A program made the position numbers and the translations under genes. The notes below the pieces were generated by a model, which saw nothing but the letters and a program-made list of their open reading frames with translations, was not told the DNA's origin and made no database searches. From positions 29,610,493 to 29,674,492 of the forward strand of contig CM030706.1 of assembly GCA_017979445.1 (NCBI GenBank): 64,000 bases of DNA. Reading direction: 5' to 3'. Position 1 is the stretch's first letter; each line of letters begins with the position of its first letter. Shown in pieces: positions 20,678 through 34,069 of the stretch. Origin of the DNA: Akebia trifoliata (taxonomy: Eukaryota > Streptophyta > Magnoliopsida > Ranunculales > Lardizabalaceae).

Positions 20678-23600
20678 TTATTGAGGATCAAACTTGAAAA
20701 ACCCCAAGTATTGGAACATTGCTAAAATGACCTAGAATGTTTTTTTGTTTGGTTTTTAATTTATTTTTTGTTAATTTTGGTTTGATTATTGATCATGTGT
20801 TTGGACTTTGAATATTTGGCTTTGGCATATTATTTTTTTCTATGGCTCAATCGAGAGTCACTTAGGGTGACTCTAAATATTACGAGATTTCAAGGGGATG
20901 GTTTTATTGAGGATGGGATAGTAATTATTGGACCATGTTTTTTTTACGTATATATATTTTTTTTTTTTTTGTCTTTTAGGTGTGTATTTTATCAGTCGGT
21001 TGGTAGTGTTTTTTTTATAAAAAAATTTTTAGATGTGTTTAGTTTTTTTTTTAAATAGGCAAGCAAGCAATAATGAAATTTTATTTATTTGGGTGCTGTT
21101 AGCAAACAACATATACCCATCGTTTCAAATCGGTTTTAGGGGTGGTGAGTCCTTAGTAAAAGTTCATTTTTTATTCCAAACCCTTATTGTTTTTTTTCCT
21201 TTTTTTCTCTTTTTCACTCGAATCTCATCGTCTTTAACAGAGAGACCATCGTTTCTTGCACAGCTTCAACAGAAACCGATCGGTTTAATCCCCATTCCAA
21301 TAGGTTTAGGACTACTAACATTTTAAGAGATTTTTCAAATCCTTCTAATGAAAGATATGGAGCTTGGAATCGTCAACTCCTATTGAAATCGAACTATCTT
21401 TCATCAGTCGAAGAAATATCTCAAAGTTACTGATTCTGATCAGTGATAAACTTTTGATTTAGAGGGAAAGGTTGGGGTTTCAATCGAAGTTTTTTTTTAA
21501 AAGAAAAATAATAACGATTTGTGTTGGTTTTTTTTTTTTAAAGAATCTGATTTGGGATTTCGATTTGGATCAAGAACTCAAACCTCTCCTTTTTGACCAA
21601 AGAATGTTTCGTTTTTTTTTTCCACCTTTCATCAGATCTCAAGGAAGGATCAAGTACCCCCTGTTTTTAAAAATCACTTTGAATAGAGGCGTTTGCGATG
21701 CACAAATTGATGTCTTAAGTTTTTTTGAAGTTTAAAAAAAAAAATCTCTTGAATCAATCAAATCTTTGTTACTGGTCTTCTCTTTCTTTGAAAAGTTTGC
21801 CATGGTCCCTCTTGAAATCTAGGTTGCAGCCGAAACCTGTCGTTGCATTTTGGGAGCTTTGCAAATTGCTTCGGTTATTGCAGTTAAACTTTTTCGTTAG
21901 TCGAAATGTCGATTTGACGATGAAGATGATAACGAGGTTGTCTCTAACGTGGTTAATGGTAAATTGCCGCAAAGAAAAGATGAAGAGGGGAGTTTTTTTT
22001 TTGTTTTGTTTCTTTTTCTTTTTATTCCTCTCTGGTCTCTCTACAGTTCTTCATCATCAAAATCGATCGGTTTAATCTGTGTTTGAAAATGTTGAAATAT
22101 GATGATGTTTCTCCCATTAGAATTTTAACGAAATTATTATTATTATTTTTCGATTGAACCCGACCATGCCTCTGATTATTATTACTAAAGTATCGGAAAT
22201 GTAACACATTGTATGCCGAATCAATTTGGGAAATTATTCAAACCAGGAAGTGGGATCTAAAATTATTTAGAGAATGTTTGAACTCTTGGGATCAAAACCT
22301 GCAGTCAGTTTATAAAGCAAAGGATAAATAAATTTTAATTTTGTATGGTGAACACCATGGTTATTTGACTGATTTTCTTTATGCCACACCAATTTTTACG
22401 TATAGCACATCATCAGAATGGTTATCAGCTTCTTTGTCAGATATATAAGTTTGGTGTGGCATTAGATTTTTTTTCCTTTTGTTTTTTTGGACTATTTACT
22501 TATTAATAGTTTTTTGATTTGTTTTTCCAATTTGTTTCTTTTCTTAAAAAAAAATAGAGAGTCCTTTTTCATTTTGTTTCTTTTAAAAAAAAAAAGGGTT
22601 CATTCTTCCTCATTTCTACAGCTCTCATTTTATCATCATTTTTAATATTGATTGAAATCTCAATCTATTTTAAGTCGTCCAAAAGCGACCCTCGATTGGA
22701 CCATAAAAATTATAAAAATTGTGCCATTGCAATGATTGGATTTCATCAATTATTTTATGCCATATTCATTGATTGATGTACCATAATCCTAATTGATGTA
22801 TACATGAGATCGACTTACTTTGATCTTAATGTTGATGTGATGGGATGTGTATTGTTTTGATTAATATATGTGATATCCTTACTTGTATGGTTTAATCTTG
22901 CCCATGGGCCCATTTGTTTGAAAAAGGCCCCGGCACACCCCACCCTGTTTCGCACACACCACTAGCACGTTTATCGCTTTGCACGCTTGCATGTCCCTTA
23001 TAGCCAACGTGGCACTAGTGTATGGCCCGGTCTCCTCATGAGATGCGACGTCATGCATGAAACCATAACTCCAGTCACGTACCTTTATGGTATATAAACC
23101 TGGGGCATCAGTACCGTTTAATCAGGTAACACTGAAAGGTATATTGATGCACCCAGGCTGAAGCGACATGAGCCTTTGTCCTATTGTAAGCCGTAAAGTC
23201 ACATGTCCCGATTGCCAACCATAGACTCGTACCTATACAGTATATCAAAGTTAATCTAAGTTCACCAATTTGCACTTCTTGGTTAAAATCAATGCCTAAG
23301 CGAGATCCTGCCCCACTGTACCCTACTATACAAGGGAGATAGACAATGTCTATTCTAGACGAGAGGTATTTAAGTAGGCCCTTGCTCAGTATCGTGCGCA
23401 ACCTTTCAACTGGGGATTAACCTGGTTACTTTTTGACTTTAGAGATTTGAGTTGGAGTCTTAGATTATCACCTATACGGTATATCAAACCAAGTCACCAC
23501 GTATCGAGAGGTATATAAGTTTACTTGGGCAAGGGTGTCCAGATAAATTGCATTGCAAGTAGTAAACCTAGAATCTAGAAACCTCCCTATAGGTCACGAC

Positions 23601-24060
23601 TTGAGCTTATCGTGGGTGTCTTTGGGTTGTTTGCTGGAAATGGACCGTGCAAATGATGAGATTAGGAATATACGATTTTATCCTCAATGAGCAATCTTTT
23701 TGTTTAAACCTGATTTGAAATTATTGTATTACTGGGTGCACCAACCCAATAAAGAGTCCATTTTAAAAACTTGGCACTGATTCATAATTACCCAGCCCAT
23801 CTCGATCCAACGATCATGATGGGCCGGGCTATTTAAATCAAAATGGAATTCAAACTCTTTTCTAATTCGGGTTTCAACCTATTTTAAAATAATGTTTTCC
23901 AGAAGAAAAATATTTTCTAAAGAAAATATTTTCCAAAAGAAAAGAAAAAGAAAAAAATAATTTACAAAAGATTTATTCCTTCATGGGAAAATTACTTATA
24001 AAAATATATTTTACATGGACCTTGAAAATATACTGAAATACCCTTTTGTGTCAAATCAAG
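20678..24060 (+). other. Element D leader (about 3.4 kb) with conserved module at ~22890-23700
   Basis: No conserved coding frame. The first 2.2 kb is T-rich and corresponds in position to the leaders of F (34960-37875) and G (52545-54903), sharing the GTCACTTAGGGTGACTC / 'cgatccaaaataaa' blocks only in part. The conserved module (about 22890-23700) is the short form: relative to A and F it lacks roughly 100 bp from one of the two duplicated segments. Frames such as 21472-21735 and 21725-22075 are low-complexity Phe/Leu runs from T-rich DNA. Confidence 0.6.
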
Positions 24061-25224
24061 ATGCTAGCCACAGACCGAATCGACCAATTGGTCAAGACAA
24101 CTATCATGGGGGATGCACCCGGTGGAGAAAATCAACTTTGGAAAATTCATGTTAAGATGTGCCTTGTATTTTCACGAATTTGAGATAGATTGGAACCTTC
24201 TATGCACTATGGCAAAGTGTTGGAACCCTCATCTCCATATCTTCCATATTGGGCTTATGCACTTGTGTCTTACTCATGAAGAATATTATGGCATTATGGG
24301 GATATCTACTTTAGGACCCCTAGCTAGGCCCTCATTGGAGACAGGATATGCTGGTAAACTTACCACAGGACTAGACATCTTAAAAGAAGAAGTCAAGACT
24401 TTAGTTCATAACGGGAGATTGGACTTAGTACTTTAATTAAGCCTGTATCGCTCTCGTAGTCATCCTGTCAATGTAAAACCAGAAGCCTGGTGAGCCACTA
24501 GAGACTAACAATTGTGCTTAGAAAACCTAGCCTAATATATACTAATATCCAAAAGTGGTGGTCAAACTATTCCTGAGTCCTTCATACACATAGTCTCCCA
24601 ACTTTCAGGAAAAGCTAATCTTGTACTTCTTATTCTAGTTGAAACCTTCTCGGGTTTAGATGCAATGAAAAATGATGAGGGAAAAAGATTCAAAGGAAGT
24701 TCCCATCTACTTTATATGTGACTTTGTGACCGTCTCAAAATTATGGACGTCCCTTCAACCCTCGAGTATAGACCAGAACATTGTTCCAAAGAAACCTGTT
24801 AGTGTGTCACAACTCAGTTAAGGCTTGGAGCAAATGGTTAGATTCTCGCATTGCCTGTCATATTGGTTTGAGATGTCCTTGGTGGATGATTGATCCCCCT
24901 ATTCTAAGAATCAAAGGATCCTTCTATGTCCGTCTGATCGGTTTGGAATAGACATAATTTTATAGACCTGACTTGATCCCAGAACAATATGAAGTGCCTA
25001 TAGATTTCTCTTTGCCTCAACACAAAAATTTCGTTCCTCCTGAGCCGTTGACTGGAAAGTTAGTACATCTCATTTAGAAAGCTTGGAACAAGCGCACCTT
25101 AGGGTATCCAGATAGACCAGCAGAATTTAAAGAACCAGTTGTTAGAGCCAAAAGGAGCAAGCCTGATAGTTCTAGCAATCATGATGACCATCAAAACAAG
25201 GCCAAGCGTCCATGTAAAAAATAG
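24061..25224 (+). pseudogene. Element D ORF1 (plant mobile-domain-like protein)
   Basis: A frame from ATG 24061 (MLATDRIDQLVK) and, after a frameshift near 24110, LLCTMAKCWNPHLHIFHIG, LTHEEYYGIMG and TTGLDILKEEVKTLVH. Further on come HIGLRCPWWMIDPPILRI, GSFYVRLIGLE and KLVHLI..AWNKRTLGYPDR, ending in a basic tail (NKAKRPCKK) at the stop 25222-25224. The layout 'W.P....F.FG..EL.PT.EE...ILG' followed by C-terminal 'AW..R' is what I recall of the ORF that precedes gag in Ogre-type elements, a protein of unknown role with similarity to the plant mobile domain. Multiple stops. Element A lacks it entirely and F shows no trace. Confidence 0.6.
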
Positions 25225-25520
25225 TTTAAGCAAAAAAGATGTTATTCAATGAAATTTTCTTTGTCAACAATTTTCAATATGTCCAATAAAACTATTTTTC
25301 TTTTGAATAAACATTTCTTTTGAATGAATGGATTGGTGCATGAACTTCAATAAAGGACTCATTAAAATGTTATCAAGGGGTAACACTAAAATTGATTAAA
25401 TTTATCTTTGATGGGGTGTATAGAATTATCATTGCGTCTAAACTTAAGCGTCCACCTCCTAGTTGGGGTCGTAAGTCCAGTCGGTTAGAGCGAACGTCAG
25501 TACCAAGTCAACAAGCAGAA
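25225..25520 (+). other. ORF1-gag spacer
   Basis: AT-rich 25225-25390, then a frame without known domain leading into the gag start. 25325-25390 (ATTGGTGCATGAAC, TTATCAAGGGGTAACAC) is conserved in A (8930-9000) and F (33600-33660), so it survived their gag deletions. Confidence 0.5.
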
Positions 25521-27297
25521 ATGGCTTCAGAATCTGAACTTACAGATATCCGTAAGATTTTGACAGCCTTTGCCAATGACATCAATAGTATAAAAGGCAA
25601 AGTGGAAGTTTTAGAACAAATTTTAGAATCAACGGGCAATCTCATTTACGATCCAAAAGGAAAAATGGTAGAAGAAAATGCAACGAGATGTGCACATGAG
25701 GTCTTTGACCTTGACGAAGATGAAAAACATTTCGATGAAAATCCGTGTTAGCCAACAGGATGTCTCAGTTGGAGTTCGCCCCGAAAAGTATAAAGGGTAT
25801 CGATGAAATTACAGCAGGCATTGAAGCTCTGAATCCTATCCCTAGAAATCATTTGCCAAAAAATTTGTGATGTCTGAAATGGACAAGTTCAATGGAGTAG
25901 GTTGTGCAAAAACGCATCTTAAGGTGTATGTTACTAACATGCGTACTATGGGGCTCAATGATGAACAGATGACATTGTTATTTCAGCAAACTCTATCAGG
26001 ATCAGCTCTACGATGGTTGATTCTCAAGATCCAACTATAGTAGGTACATGGGAGAATATGTCAAAGATTTTCTGGCATTAGTATAAATACAGTACCAAGA
26101 TTGAAACTTCAAGAAGGGATTTGAAGTCAACTAAACAGAAAAATGGGGAAATATTCACTAATTTCTTTGGTCGATGGAGGGTCAAGGCTGCCCAAATGTG
26201 GGATAGACCCTCAGAGAAGGAACAAGTAGCGATTATCCTAAAAATCTCACACAAGGATATGCTCAGCACCTAATGGCCAAATATCTTCCAACTTTTGAGT
26301 CCCTATTGCAAGCCAGAAGTCAACTTGAAGACGTTTTTGCCTCTGGGGTTCTTTCTAACTCCTAAGAAAACAAGTCCAAGAAATCCTTTCGTCTCCAAAC
26401 CTAGTACCACCCATGTTTACATAGCTAACACATCAGCAACCCCAATTCAACCCCCAGCCTAGACTAATAATCAGGTTCACCCAAATCAACCTCGAACTCC
26501 GCATTAATTTACCAGTCTAGGGATGAGTCTCACTGTAGCTTTTCACAAATTGGTAAAAAAATGCTTCTTATCCCGATCCAACCCCGACCTTTACCAAATG
26601 CCCTACCAGTTGGACACAACTCTAACTTGTTCTGCGAGTTCCATCAAAATTCTGGCCATCACATTGATTGATGTATCACCTTGTGCCATGCCATTCAAAA
26701 CCTTATTGATAACAGAAAGGTCACAATCCCTATCCCAACATCACCAAATGTCACCACTAATCCATTACCTACGTATCAACCTCCACTAACCCTGAACATG
26801 GTTTCCAACACCTAATTACCATTGAACCCTGTATCTCTCATCCATCCCATCCAAGTCAAACCACCAAGTTATCCCATTGTCGGAATAGCTTTCACCGACG
26901 AAGTCTTCACCACAAGCTACAAGCCCTTCGAGCTAATCTTAGACGATACATACTGTCTATCCCCACCTCGTTACAGTAGTCCCGCATTCACTAGTTACTG
27001 TTGGCTCAAATGAACCCAAAAAGTCTTGTCTCTTTGATAGATGAAGATCCATACTTATTGACTAAAGAAGATGAGTCTTTCTCCCTCTCCTGCGATGAAG
27101 TTAAACATATGACCCGAGGAGGAAGAGTCTTTAAGCCACTAGAACTCCGTGTTGACAATCCTACAGCCTTGGCAAGAAAAAAAATAGATCCCATCAAAGA
27201 GAACATTGAAGAAGATGACTCTGTGATCAAGCAGTTGAAGAGATCAAGAGCCAATATCTCAGTTTGGGATTTACTCATGGCTTTTACTGCCCATAGG
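25521..27297 (+). pseudogene. Element D gag and gag-protease linker
   Basis: Start chosen at ATG 25521 (MASESELTDIRKILTAFAND), followed by a short heptad-like helix (INSIKGKVEVLEQILE). The gag core, about 25870-26030, reads MDKFNGVG..KTHLKVYVTN, QMTLLFQQTLSGSALRW, the usual 'F.G...P..HL..Y...M......L...F...L.G.A..WY'. A zinc-binding-like motif CEFHQNSGHHID.C is at about 26627-26668, followed by CHAIQNLIDN. The tail (27001-27297) reads VFKPLELRV, then SVWDLLMAFTAHR, which in Tat elements continues into the protease. It is cut by element F after 27297, and the frame continues exactly on the other side at 38801. Stops at 25749 and elsewhere show decay. Confidence 0.75.
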
Positions 27298-28887
27298 TGA
27301 AAGCGCCATCGATCCGAGGGATGCGCGGATCGCTTTTAACCTTTGAGGTTTGGGAGTCGCCACCTAGTTATTACGGTCTAGGAACAGATCATTGACTCTA
27401 AAAACAAAGAAAACTAATCTACAAAAAAAATTATGGGTCCGGGGATCACGTTACGATTTTGGAAGGTGTTAGCCACCAACCCCACCCAACAAACGCTGGT
27501 CACTACTAATTTTCAAATAAAACAGCATTGCTAAAAATATCCAATTAATAAAAAAATTAAATTTTTACCTTAACGAAGACAACGGTCTTATTCCCTCAGA
27601 TATGGTAGAACTGCTCCTTGTACAATACTCCTCGCTTCGTTTTGTCGTTGGATTCGCTTCAAATTTCCAAGGCAAAGTATCTCTTTCTTAAATCTGAATT
27701 CTTCGGATTTTTTTATGGATTTCTAGGTGTTTTTGCAAGGCTTCTAAGTATTTTTCGAGCTAAAGTTGAGGTATGGGTGTTAGGTAAGGAGTTAGGACTT
27801 CAAAATCAGGGTTTATGGGAGGCTAGGGAAGCTTTTTGACCTACTTTTTCTAGGATTTATTTTTTATAGGAAAATAAGTTGTAAGGACCACTATTTATAG
27901 ATTTTTTTTAGAGCTTGTTTAGATAGAGTTAGTGTCTAATTATAATTCTTTTAGAGATAGTTTATTATTTAATTATAATTATTTTAGGTAGTGTTAGTGT
28001 TTAATTATAATTGTTTTAGGTAGTGTTAGTGTTTAATTATAATTGTTTTAGGTAGAGTTATTATTTAATTATGATTGTTTTAAATAGAGTTATTATTTAA
28101 TTAGGATTGCTTTAAGGTTTTGACTTTTAGTCTCACTTGATTGACTTTAAGATTTTGACTTTAGTCTTACTTGATAGACTTAAGATTTTGACTTTAGTCT
28201 TACTTGATTGACTTTAAGATCTTGACTTTAGTCTTACTTGATTGACTTTAATTTTGACTTTAGTCTTACTTTACATTAATTAATATTTTAATTATTAATT
28301 TCAGAATTTTTAATTATTAAAATTGTAAAATTACCGTTTTACCCTCCGAGATGATTTTTTGCGTTTTAAGTCGATTTTTGATGTTTTAGGATGTTTTGGA
28401 ATTGATTTTTCGTAAAGAATTCAATGGGAATATTGGTTTGTGCTATTTATGAAAAAAAATTTATGAAATGGTAGTGAACTTTATTAGGGGCATTTTCATA
28501 ATTTTGTCAAATTTTGTAAAAATTGACGAGAAGATTTATTTGGTTTTGATTTGTTATTTTATGTATTCGAATGGGTTTTCCTAAGCGTAATGTAAGCTCT
28601 AGGGATGTTTTGAAGTTAGGGGTATTTTGATAATTTAGTCATTTTTTTAATGATTTTTATCGTAAAATTTCTTTTTGTCAGCAAGATGATGATTACTACG
28701 TTTTTGGGTTATATTTTCTAGCGTAGTATGGTTTCTATAGTTTTATCAGTTCGAGATACCTCATCCAAATTTTTGAAACATATCTAGTAACAAATAAAGC
28801 ATTGGAATAAACATCCATCATTGGGAACCGTTGCAATCGGATTGACGAGTTGATTAATCAGGCGAGTGCGAAAATGGCGTGTCTACA
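27298..28887 (-). repeat. Element F 3' LTR (1590 bp)
   Basis: On the - strand TGTAGACACGCC (ending at 28887) to TGGCGCTTTCA (27298). It keeps the TATA-like box (27892-27899) and the stem-loop region (loop 27464-27476). The outer stem has decayed to 4 bp (TTGG/CCAA). Tandem TTTAGTCTTACTTGATTGAC units lie at about 28110-28270, and a separate 35-45-bp repeat (GTGTTAGTGTTTAATTATAA) at 27940-28110. Confidence 0.88.
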
Positions 28888-28900
28888 GGTACCCTTCTTT
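28888..28900 (-). promoter_or_regulatory. Polypurine tract, element F (variant)
   Basis: On the - strand AAAGAAGGGTACC, compared with AAAGAGGGGCATC in A, D and G. Confidence 0.65.
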
Positions 28901-29289
28901 GGCAGAAGGTTGAAGCAAACTAGATAGTAAATCTATTTTGGTAGATAGTGCGATATCCGAATGCCAAAGCTAGTGACAGTTCATTTTGCCGCCTAATTTA
29001 GTAATTCGTCAAGATGTTCGGATCCTTAAAGATAAAACTCTCCCCGAACTGGAAAGTTGTCAGGTCCTTGAGCGCGAACTCTCACTGACAGTGCCAGATT
29101 CTTGAATTTTAGAAAATTCTCTTTGACTAATGAAACAAATGTGCACGTGTGTGCACTTGAAATCTAATATCAATCTCAATCCGAGTAAAACTGAGCAAAA
29201 TCTGAGCAAAACATAAAATTTAGGAAAACCTGAGAAAAAATTTAACTTTAAACAAAACTTGAGAAAATTTTGATGTTTGAAAATATCTG

Positions 29290-30890
29290 AGCAAAAATTT
29301 GAGAAAAAGTTTAATGTTCTACTCTATCTATCTTAGGTGAAAGAGTAATGAATAATTTTTTTTTGTGAAAGTTGGGAATACTCTACCTACTCGGAGTGAA
29401 AGAATAATAAACTAATTTTTTTGGGAAGTTCTACTCTACCTACTCGGAGTGAAAGAGTAATGAACTAAACCTTTTGGGAGTCCTACTCTACCTGCCCAGG
29501 GTGAAAGAGTCATGAACTAATTTTTTTGGGAGTCCTACTCTACCTGCCCAGGGTGAAAGAGTAATGAACTAATTTTTTTTGAGGAAGTTCTACTCCATCT
29601 ACTCGGAGTGAAAGAGTAATGAACTAATTTTTTTGGGAGTCATACTCTACCTACCCAAGGTGAAAGAGTAATGAACTAATTTTTTTTTAGAAGTTCTACT
29701 CTACCTACTCGGAGTGAAAGAGTAATGAACTAATTTTTTTTGGAGTCCTACTCTACCTGCTCGGCGTGAAAGAGTAATGAATTTTTTTTTGTGGAAGTTC
29801 TACTCTACTTACTCGGAGTGAAAGATTAATAAACTAATTTTTTTGGGAGTCCTACTTTACTTGCTCAGGGTAAAAGAGTAATGAACTAATTTTTTTTGGG
29901 AAGTTCTACTCTACTTACTCAAAGTGAAAGAGTAATGAACTAAGCTTTTTGGGAGTCCTACTCTACCTGCTCAGGGTGAAAGAGTAATGAACTAATTTTT
30001 TGGGAAGTTCTACTTTACCTACTCAAAGTGAAAAAGTAATGAACTAATTTTTTGGGAGTCCTACTTTACCTGCCCAGGGTGAAAGAGTAATGAACTAATT
30101 TTTTGGGAAGTTCTACTTTACCTACTCAAAGTGAAAAAGTAATGAACTAATTTTTTGGGAGTCCTACTTTACCTGCCCAGGGTGAAAGAGTAATGAACTA
30201 ATTTTTTTAGAAAATTCTACTCTACCTACTCGGAGTGAAAGAGTAATGAACTAATTTTTTTGGGAGTCTTACTCTACCTGCCCAGGGTGAAAGAGTAATG
30301 AACTAATTTTTTTTGGGAAGTTCTACTCTACCTACTCGGAGTGAAAGAGTAATCCAATAAGCTTTTTGGGAGTCCTACTCTACCTGCCCAGGGTGAAAGA
30401 GTAATGAACTAATTTTTTGGGACGTTCTACTCTACCTACTCAGAGTGAAAAAGTAATGAACTAATTTTTTGGGAGTCCTACTCTACCTGCCTAGGGTGAA
30501 AGAGTAATGAACTAATTTTTTTGGAAAGTTCTACTCTACCTACTTGGAGTGAAAGAGTAATAAACTAATTTTTTTTTGGAGTCCTACTCTACCTGCCCAG
30601 GGTGAAAGAGTAATGAACTAATTTTTTTTGGGTTCTACTCTGCCTATTCGGAGTGAAAGAGTAATGAACTAAGCTTTTTGGGAGTCCTACTCTACCTGGT
30701 AAGGGTGAAAAAGTATTGAACCAATTTTTTGGGAAGTTCTACTTTACCTATTCGGAGTGAAAGAGTAATGAACTAATTTTTTGGGAGTCCTACTCTACCT
30801 GTCCAGGGTGAAAGAGTAATGAACTAATTTTTTCGAAAAGTTCTACTCTACCTACTCGGAGTGAAAGAGTAATAAACTAATTTTTCTGGG
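29290..30890. repeat. Tandem array of ~54-bp units in element F 3' region, two alternating types
   Basis: Roughly 29 units. Type 1 contains TACTCTACCTACTCGGAGTG, type 2 TACTCTACCTGCCCAGGGTG; both continue AAAGAGTAATGAACTAA plus a T-run. The types alternate for most of the array, giving a ~108-bp dimer. Each unit has an outer dyad TACTCT/AGAGTA and an inner dyad that differs but pairs in both types (ACTC/GAGT, GCCC/GGGT). This array is absent from A, D and G, which carry a different repeat at the corresponding place. Confidence 0.9.
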
Positions 30891-32230
30891 AATAAATGGG
30901 GGATTTAACCGCATTTGATTGTTTTTTTTAAATAAAAAATTGGACTTTATGAAGGTCCAATAAACATTTTAACTCTCTTTAAATCTTATGAGTTTTCAAA
31001 ATTGCTATCAAGAAGGTTACCTTTAATTCAAAGTTAACCTTATCCTTTGGGGTTGAAATTGATTAGGCTTCAGAATCAAAATGCCCCTAGTTTGATAGGG
31101 AACATTGCACTGGGGATAATTGAACATAATTTGAAAACGAATGCCCTTAGTGTAAGGGGGGGAAACTGTACTCTTTAGAAAAAGGAGGTGCCCTTGTTAT
31201 GAAAGTTTGAAATCCTTGATTACCACAAGCGCAATAAAGGTTTGACTTTTAATTTTGACTTTTTTATTGAAGATTTTGAGTCAGGCTCAAAGAAATTAGA
31301 ACAAAATATTTCTTTCTGAAATTCATCATAGAATTTGTTCTTTCTCCCCGTCGGTTCGCTTAGGGACATGAAACTCTTCAGATCAATCATAGACGAGATA
31401 CTTGTATCCATTGAGTCTATATTTGGTTCAAACTGTGTATTGAAACTTGATCATTCGGACTTCTGATGTTTTGGCTCGGACCACCTTTTCAGCTTCTCAA
31501 CTCAATAGAGATTTTCTTTTATTTTTTGGTTGCTTTAAGTTTTGCCTAGATTGCCTTTTCAGGTTTTCAATCTAGCGAACATGCTCTAGCTTTTGCCTAG
31601 ATCGTCTTTTTAGATTTTCGATCTAGCGAGCTTACAATTTTTTCTCTTTTCTTTGCTTTGATTGTTGCCAAGGTCGTCCTTTCATATTTTCAACCTTGTG
31701 AGCTTGCCCTAATTTTTGCCTAAGTTTCCCTTTTGGGTTTTCAACCTAGCAAGCTTCATTTTTCTTTTTCTTCCATTTTCTTGACTTTTTCGCACAGTAC
31801 TTAGGAGGACTTTTATGGGTAGGTTTAGGACTGGGCATAAAAAGAAAAGAATTTTGAGGCTCAAAAACCTAAATGCCCCTTGTGTGGCATTTCCTTTTAA
31901 ATTGTTTTCTTTTCTTCTTGAATTTTCTTCCCCATTTTGGATGATATTTTTTTTTTCTTTTGAATTTTTTTTCTTTTTAGATTTTTTCTTTGTCGGGGAA
32001 TCTATTTTTTTATTTTGATGTGGTCGGGCCTGAAGTAACTTCTCAGGTTGCCTACATACCCCAGAATTTTCGAATCAAACCAAGACGTAGTTCGAATTTT
32101 TCCTTCCCCTAGGTTAGGTGATCGGGTTGAGAAAGAAAAAATGTATTTTTTTTTAAAAAAAACTACAAAGGGCTGAGAAAGGAGATAATGAACTAGGTAG
32201 TAGGAAAATTGATTCAGCCAAAAATGACGC
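30891..32230 (-). other. Element F 3' non-coding region
   Basis: Homologous to A 6080-7450 and D 43583-44900. Shared blocks include GACCTGAAGTAACTTCTCAG near 32030 and repeated TTTTGCCTAGATCGC / TTTCAATCTAGCGA words at 31530-31760. No gene. Confidence 0.6.
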
Positions 32231-33265
32231 CCTTAAATATAGTACCGCTTGATCTGATTAAGGTTGGTTGACTCTGGTAGTTCAATTCTATCATGATCTT
32301 GAAGTCAGACGGTTGAATCATTGACTTGTAAGTGGCGAATTTTGATTTTCTTGTCAAACGTATGAGTGACTCTTCTCTGATAAGTTTACATTTGGTACAG
32401 AACTTCTAAGTTTTTTTTCTTTGATCAGGTTTACTTCTTCATACTGTTGACGAACCCAATCTGTTTCTAACAATTGATTTTCTATCAAGACCTTGAGATA
32501 TGTGATTTCCATTTTAACTATTAACTCTGCTTCCATATCATATACTAGGGAGTCGGGAATAACTCCAATGGAAGACTGATATGCCCATAGTGTTAATGGT
32601 AACTTCTCTGACGGATCTTGGTGCGATTGACACATTTTCCTGATGATTATCTTGAGATTTTTTTTATTGACTGTTTCAACCTTTCCATTAGTCTGAGAAT
32701 GTGGGGAGATGATTTGTGATGTCGAATCTTGAACTTTGAACACGGAGTAATGACCTAAGCTTTGAAGTACGACCCATTATCAGATATCAGCTCAAAAGGT
32801 ACCCCATATAGACTGATAACATGTGCTTAAATGAATTTTTCAACTCGAGATGTAGTGGGGATAACACTAATATATTTTCTAACATCTTCTTAGATTCCAT
32901 TGATATAGACAAGTATCTATTCTGTGTTGAACAACACCCAAGCTTGTACCTAACATGCCCTCATATGATCACACGAACAAGTCTTTTGAAATTTCTGAGT
33001 AAATTCATTATCCTCTCGTGTTCCTCTAGGGATAAGATAGTTTCTATCTGAATTTCTTGAAAATTATTTTTTATTCTAAGGTTCAATGACTTTTGTTTTC
33101 TGATTGAAAGTTGTTGAACCTGACCCTTATCTTCTTGTTCAAGGGAAAAATATATCCTTGAAGTTAGATTATTAGTTAATTCATTAATGCACTCGAGGCA
33201 TTCAAAAATTTCCTTTATCCGATCAATTTCAGATAGGGCGACAGACACCTCTATAAACTCGATAA
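32231..33265 (-). pseudogene. Element F pol remnant (RT linker fused to integrase part)
   Basis: On the - strand 33248-32961 reads IKEIFECLECINELTNNLTS and EIQIETILSLEEHERIMNLL, then RNFKRL, equivalent to D 40170-40430 just before RT. After about 32905 the sequence switches to integrase: a VYGVPFELISDNGSYFKA-like stretch, then SPHSQTNGKVETVNKK, WAYQSSI and ETDWVRQQYEEVNLI. The join is in the same place as in element A. The integrase active-site region keeps D (SDNGS) and E (KVETV), but the first catalytic Asp region and the zinc finger are deleted. It cannot encode an active enzyme. Confidence 0.72.
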
Positions 33266-34069
33266 ACTAACTCGACTTAACAGGAAAAGAGTAGACTCAA
33301 TCTAAAAAAAACATAACCTTGTTGAAAAAAAAAGAACTCGAGCCAACCCAAATGACTCATGAAAACTTAAGACAAGTACCCACACGAGTTTGATTAGGAC
33401 TGAGGACTGAGATATTGCTTACAACCGATAGGATTGAAGCACTATGACATTTAGGGAACAACCAGGCGATGTTGAGAAATTATGAGGTCATTTCTGACTA
33501 TTGACTTGATATTGACGTTTGTTCTAACTGACCGGACTTATAACCCTAACTAAATGATGGATGATTGAGCTTAGGTACAATGATAATCCTTAAACCTCAT
33601 TGAAGGTGAATTTAATCAATTCCAGTATTACCCCCTTGATAATATTTTAAATAAATCCTGAAAATTCATGCAATGATTATTCAGAAGGAAAATAATTCTA
33701 TTGCACTCTTCAAAATTATTGACAAATAATGTTTTCATTGAATACAACTTTCACAAATCTGATTATTTTTTGTTCTTTTTAGAAAAATACATTTTAGTAA
33801 TTTTTCAAAGTCCATGCAAAAAAGAAAATTTTCACGGTTCATACAAAAATATATCTTTTGTAAATCATTTTTCCTTCTTTTTCTTTTCTTTTAGAAAATA
33901 TTTTTTCTGAAAAATACTTTTCTTTTGGAAAACATTTTTCTTCTTTTAAAATGGGTTAAAACCCGAACTTAGAAAAAAATTTGATTTCCATTTTGATTTA
34001 AATGGATTCTTTATTGGGTTGGTGCACCCATTTTAATAAAGTAAAACAAAAAATTTTAATCATTGAGGA
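33266..34069 (-). other. Element F spacer over the ORF1/gag deletion
   Basis: Closely parallels element A 8621-9559, including the conserved 'ccccttgataa' block. No coding frame. Confidence 0.5.

Noticed and set aside
21472..22075. Coding genes in D's leader
   Set aside because: Phe/Leu/Lys-rich frames from T- and A-rich DNA, not shared with the other elements.
29290..30890. CRISPR-like regular repeat array
   Set aside because: Units are contiguous without unique spacers, alternate in two types, and lie in a plant retrotransposon.
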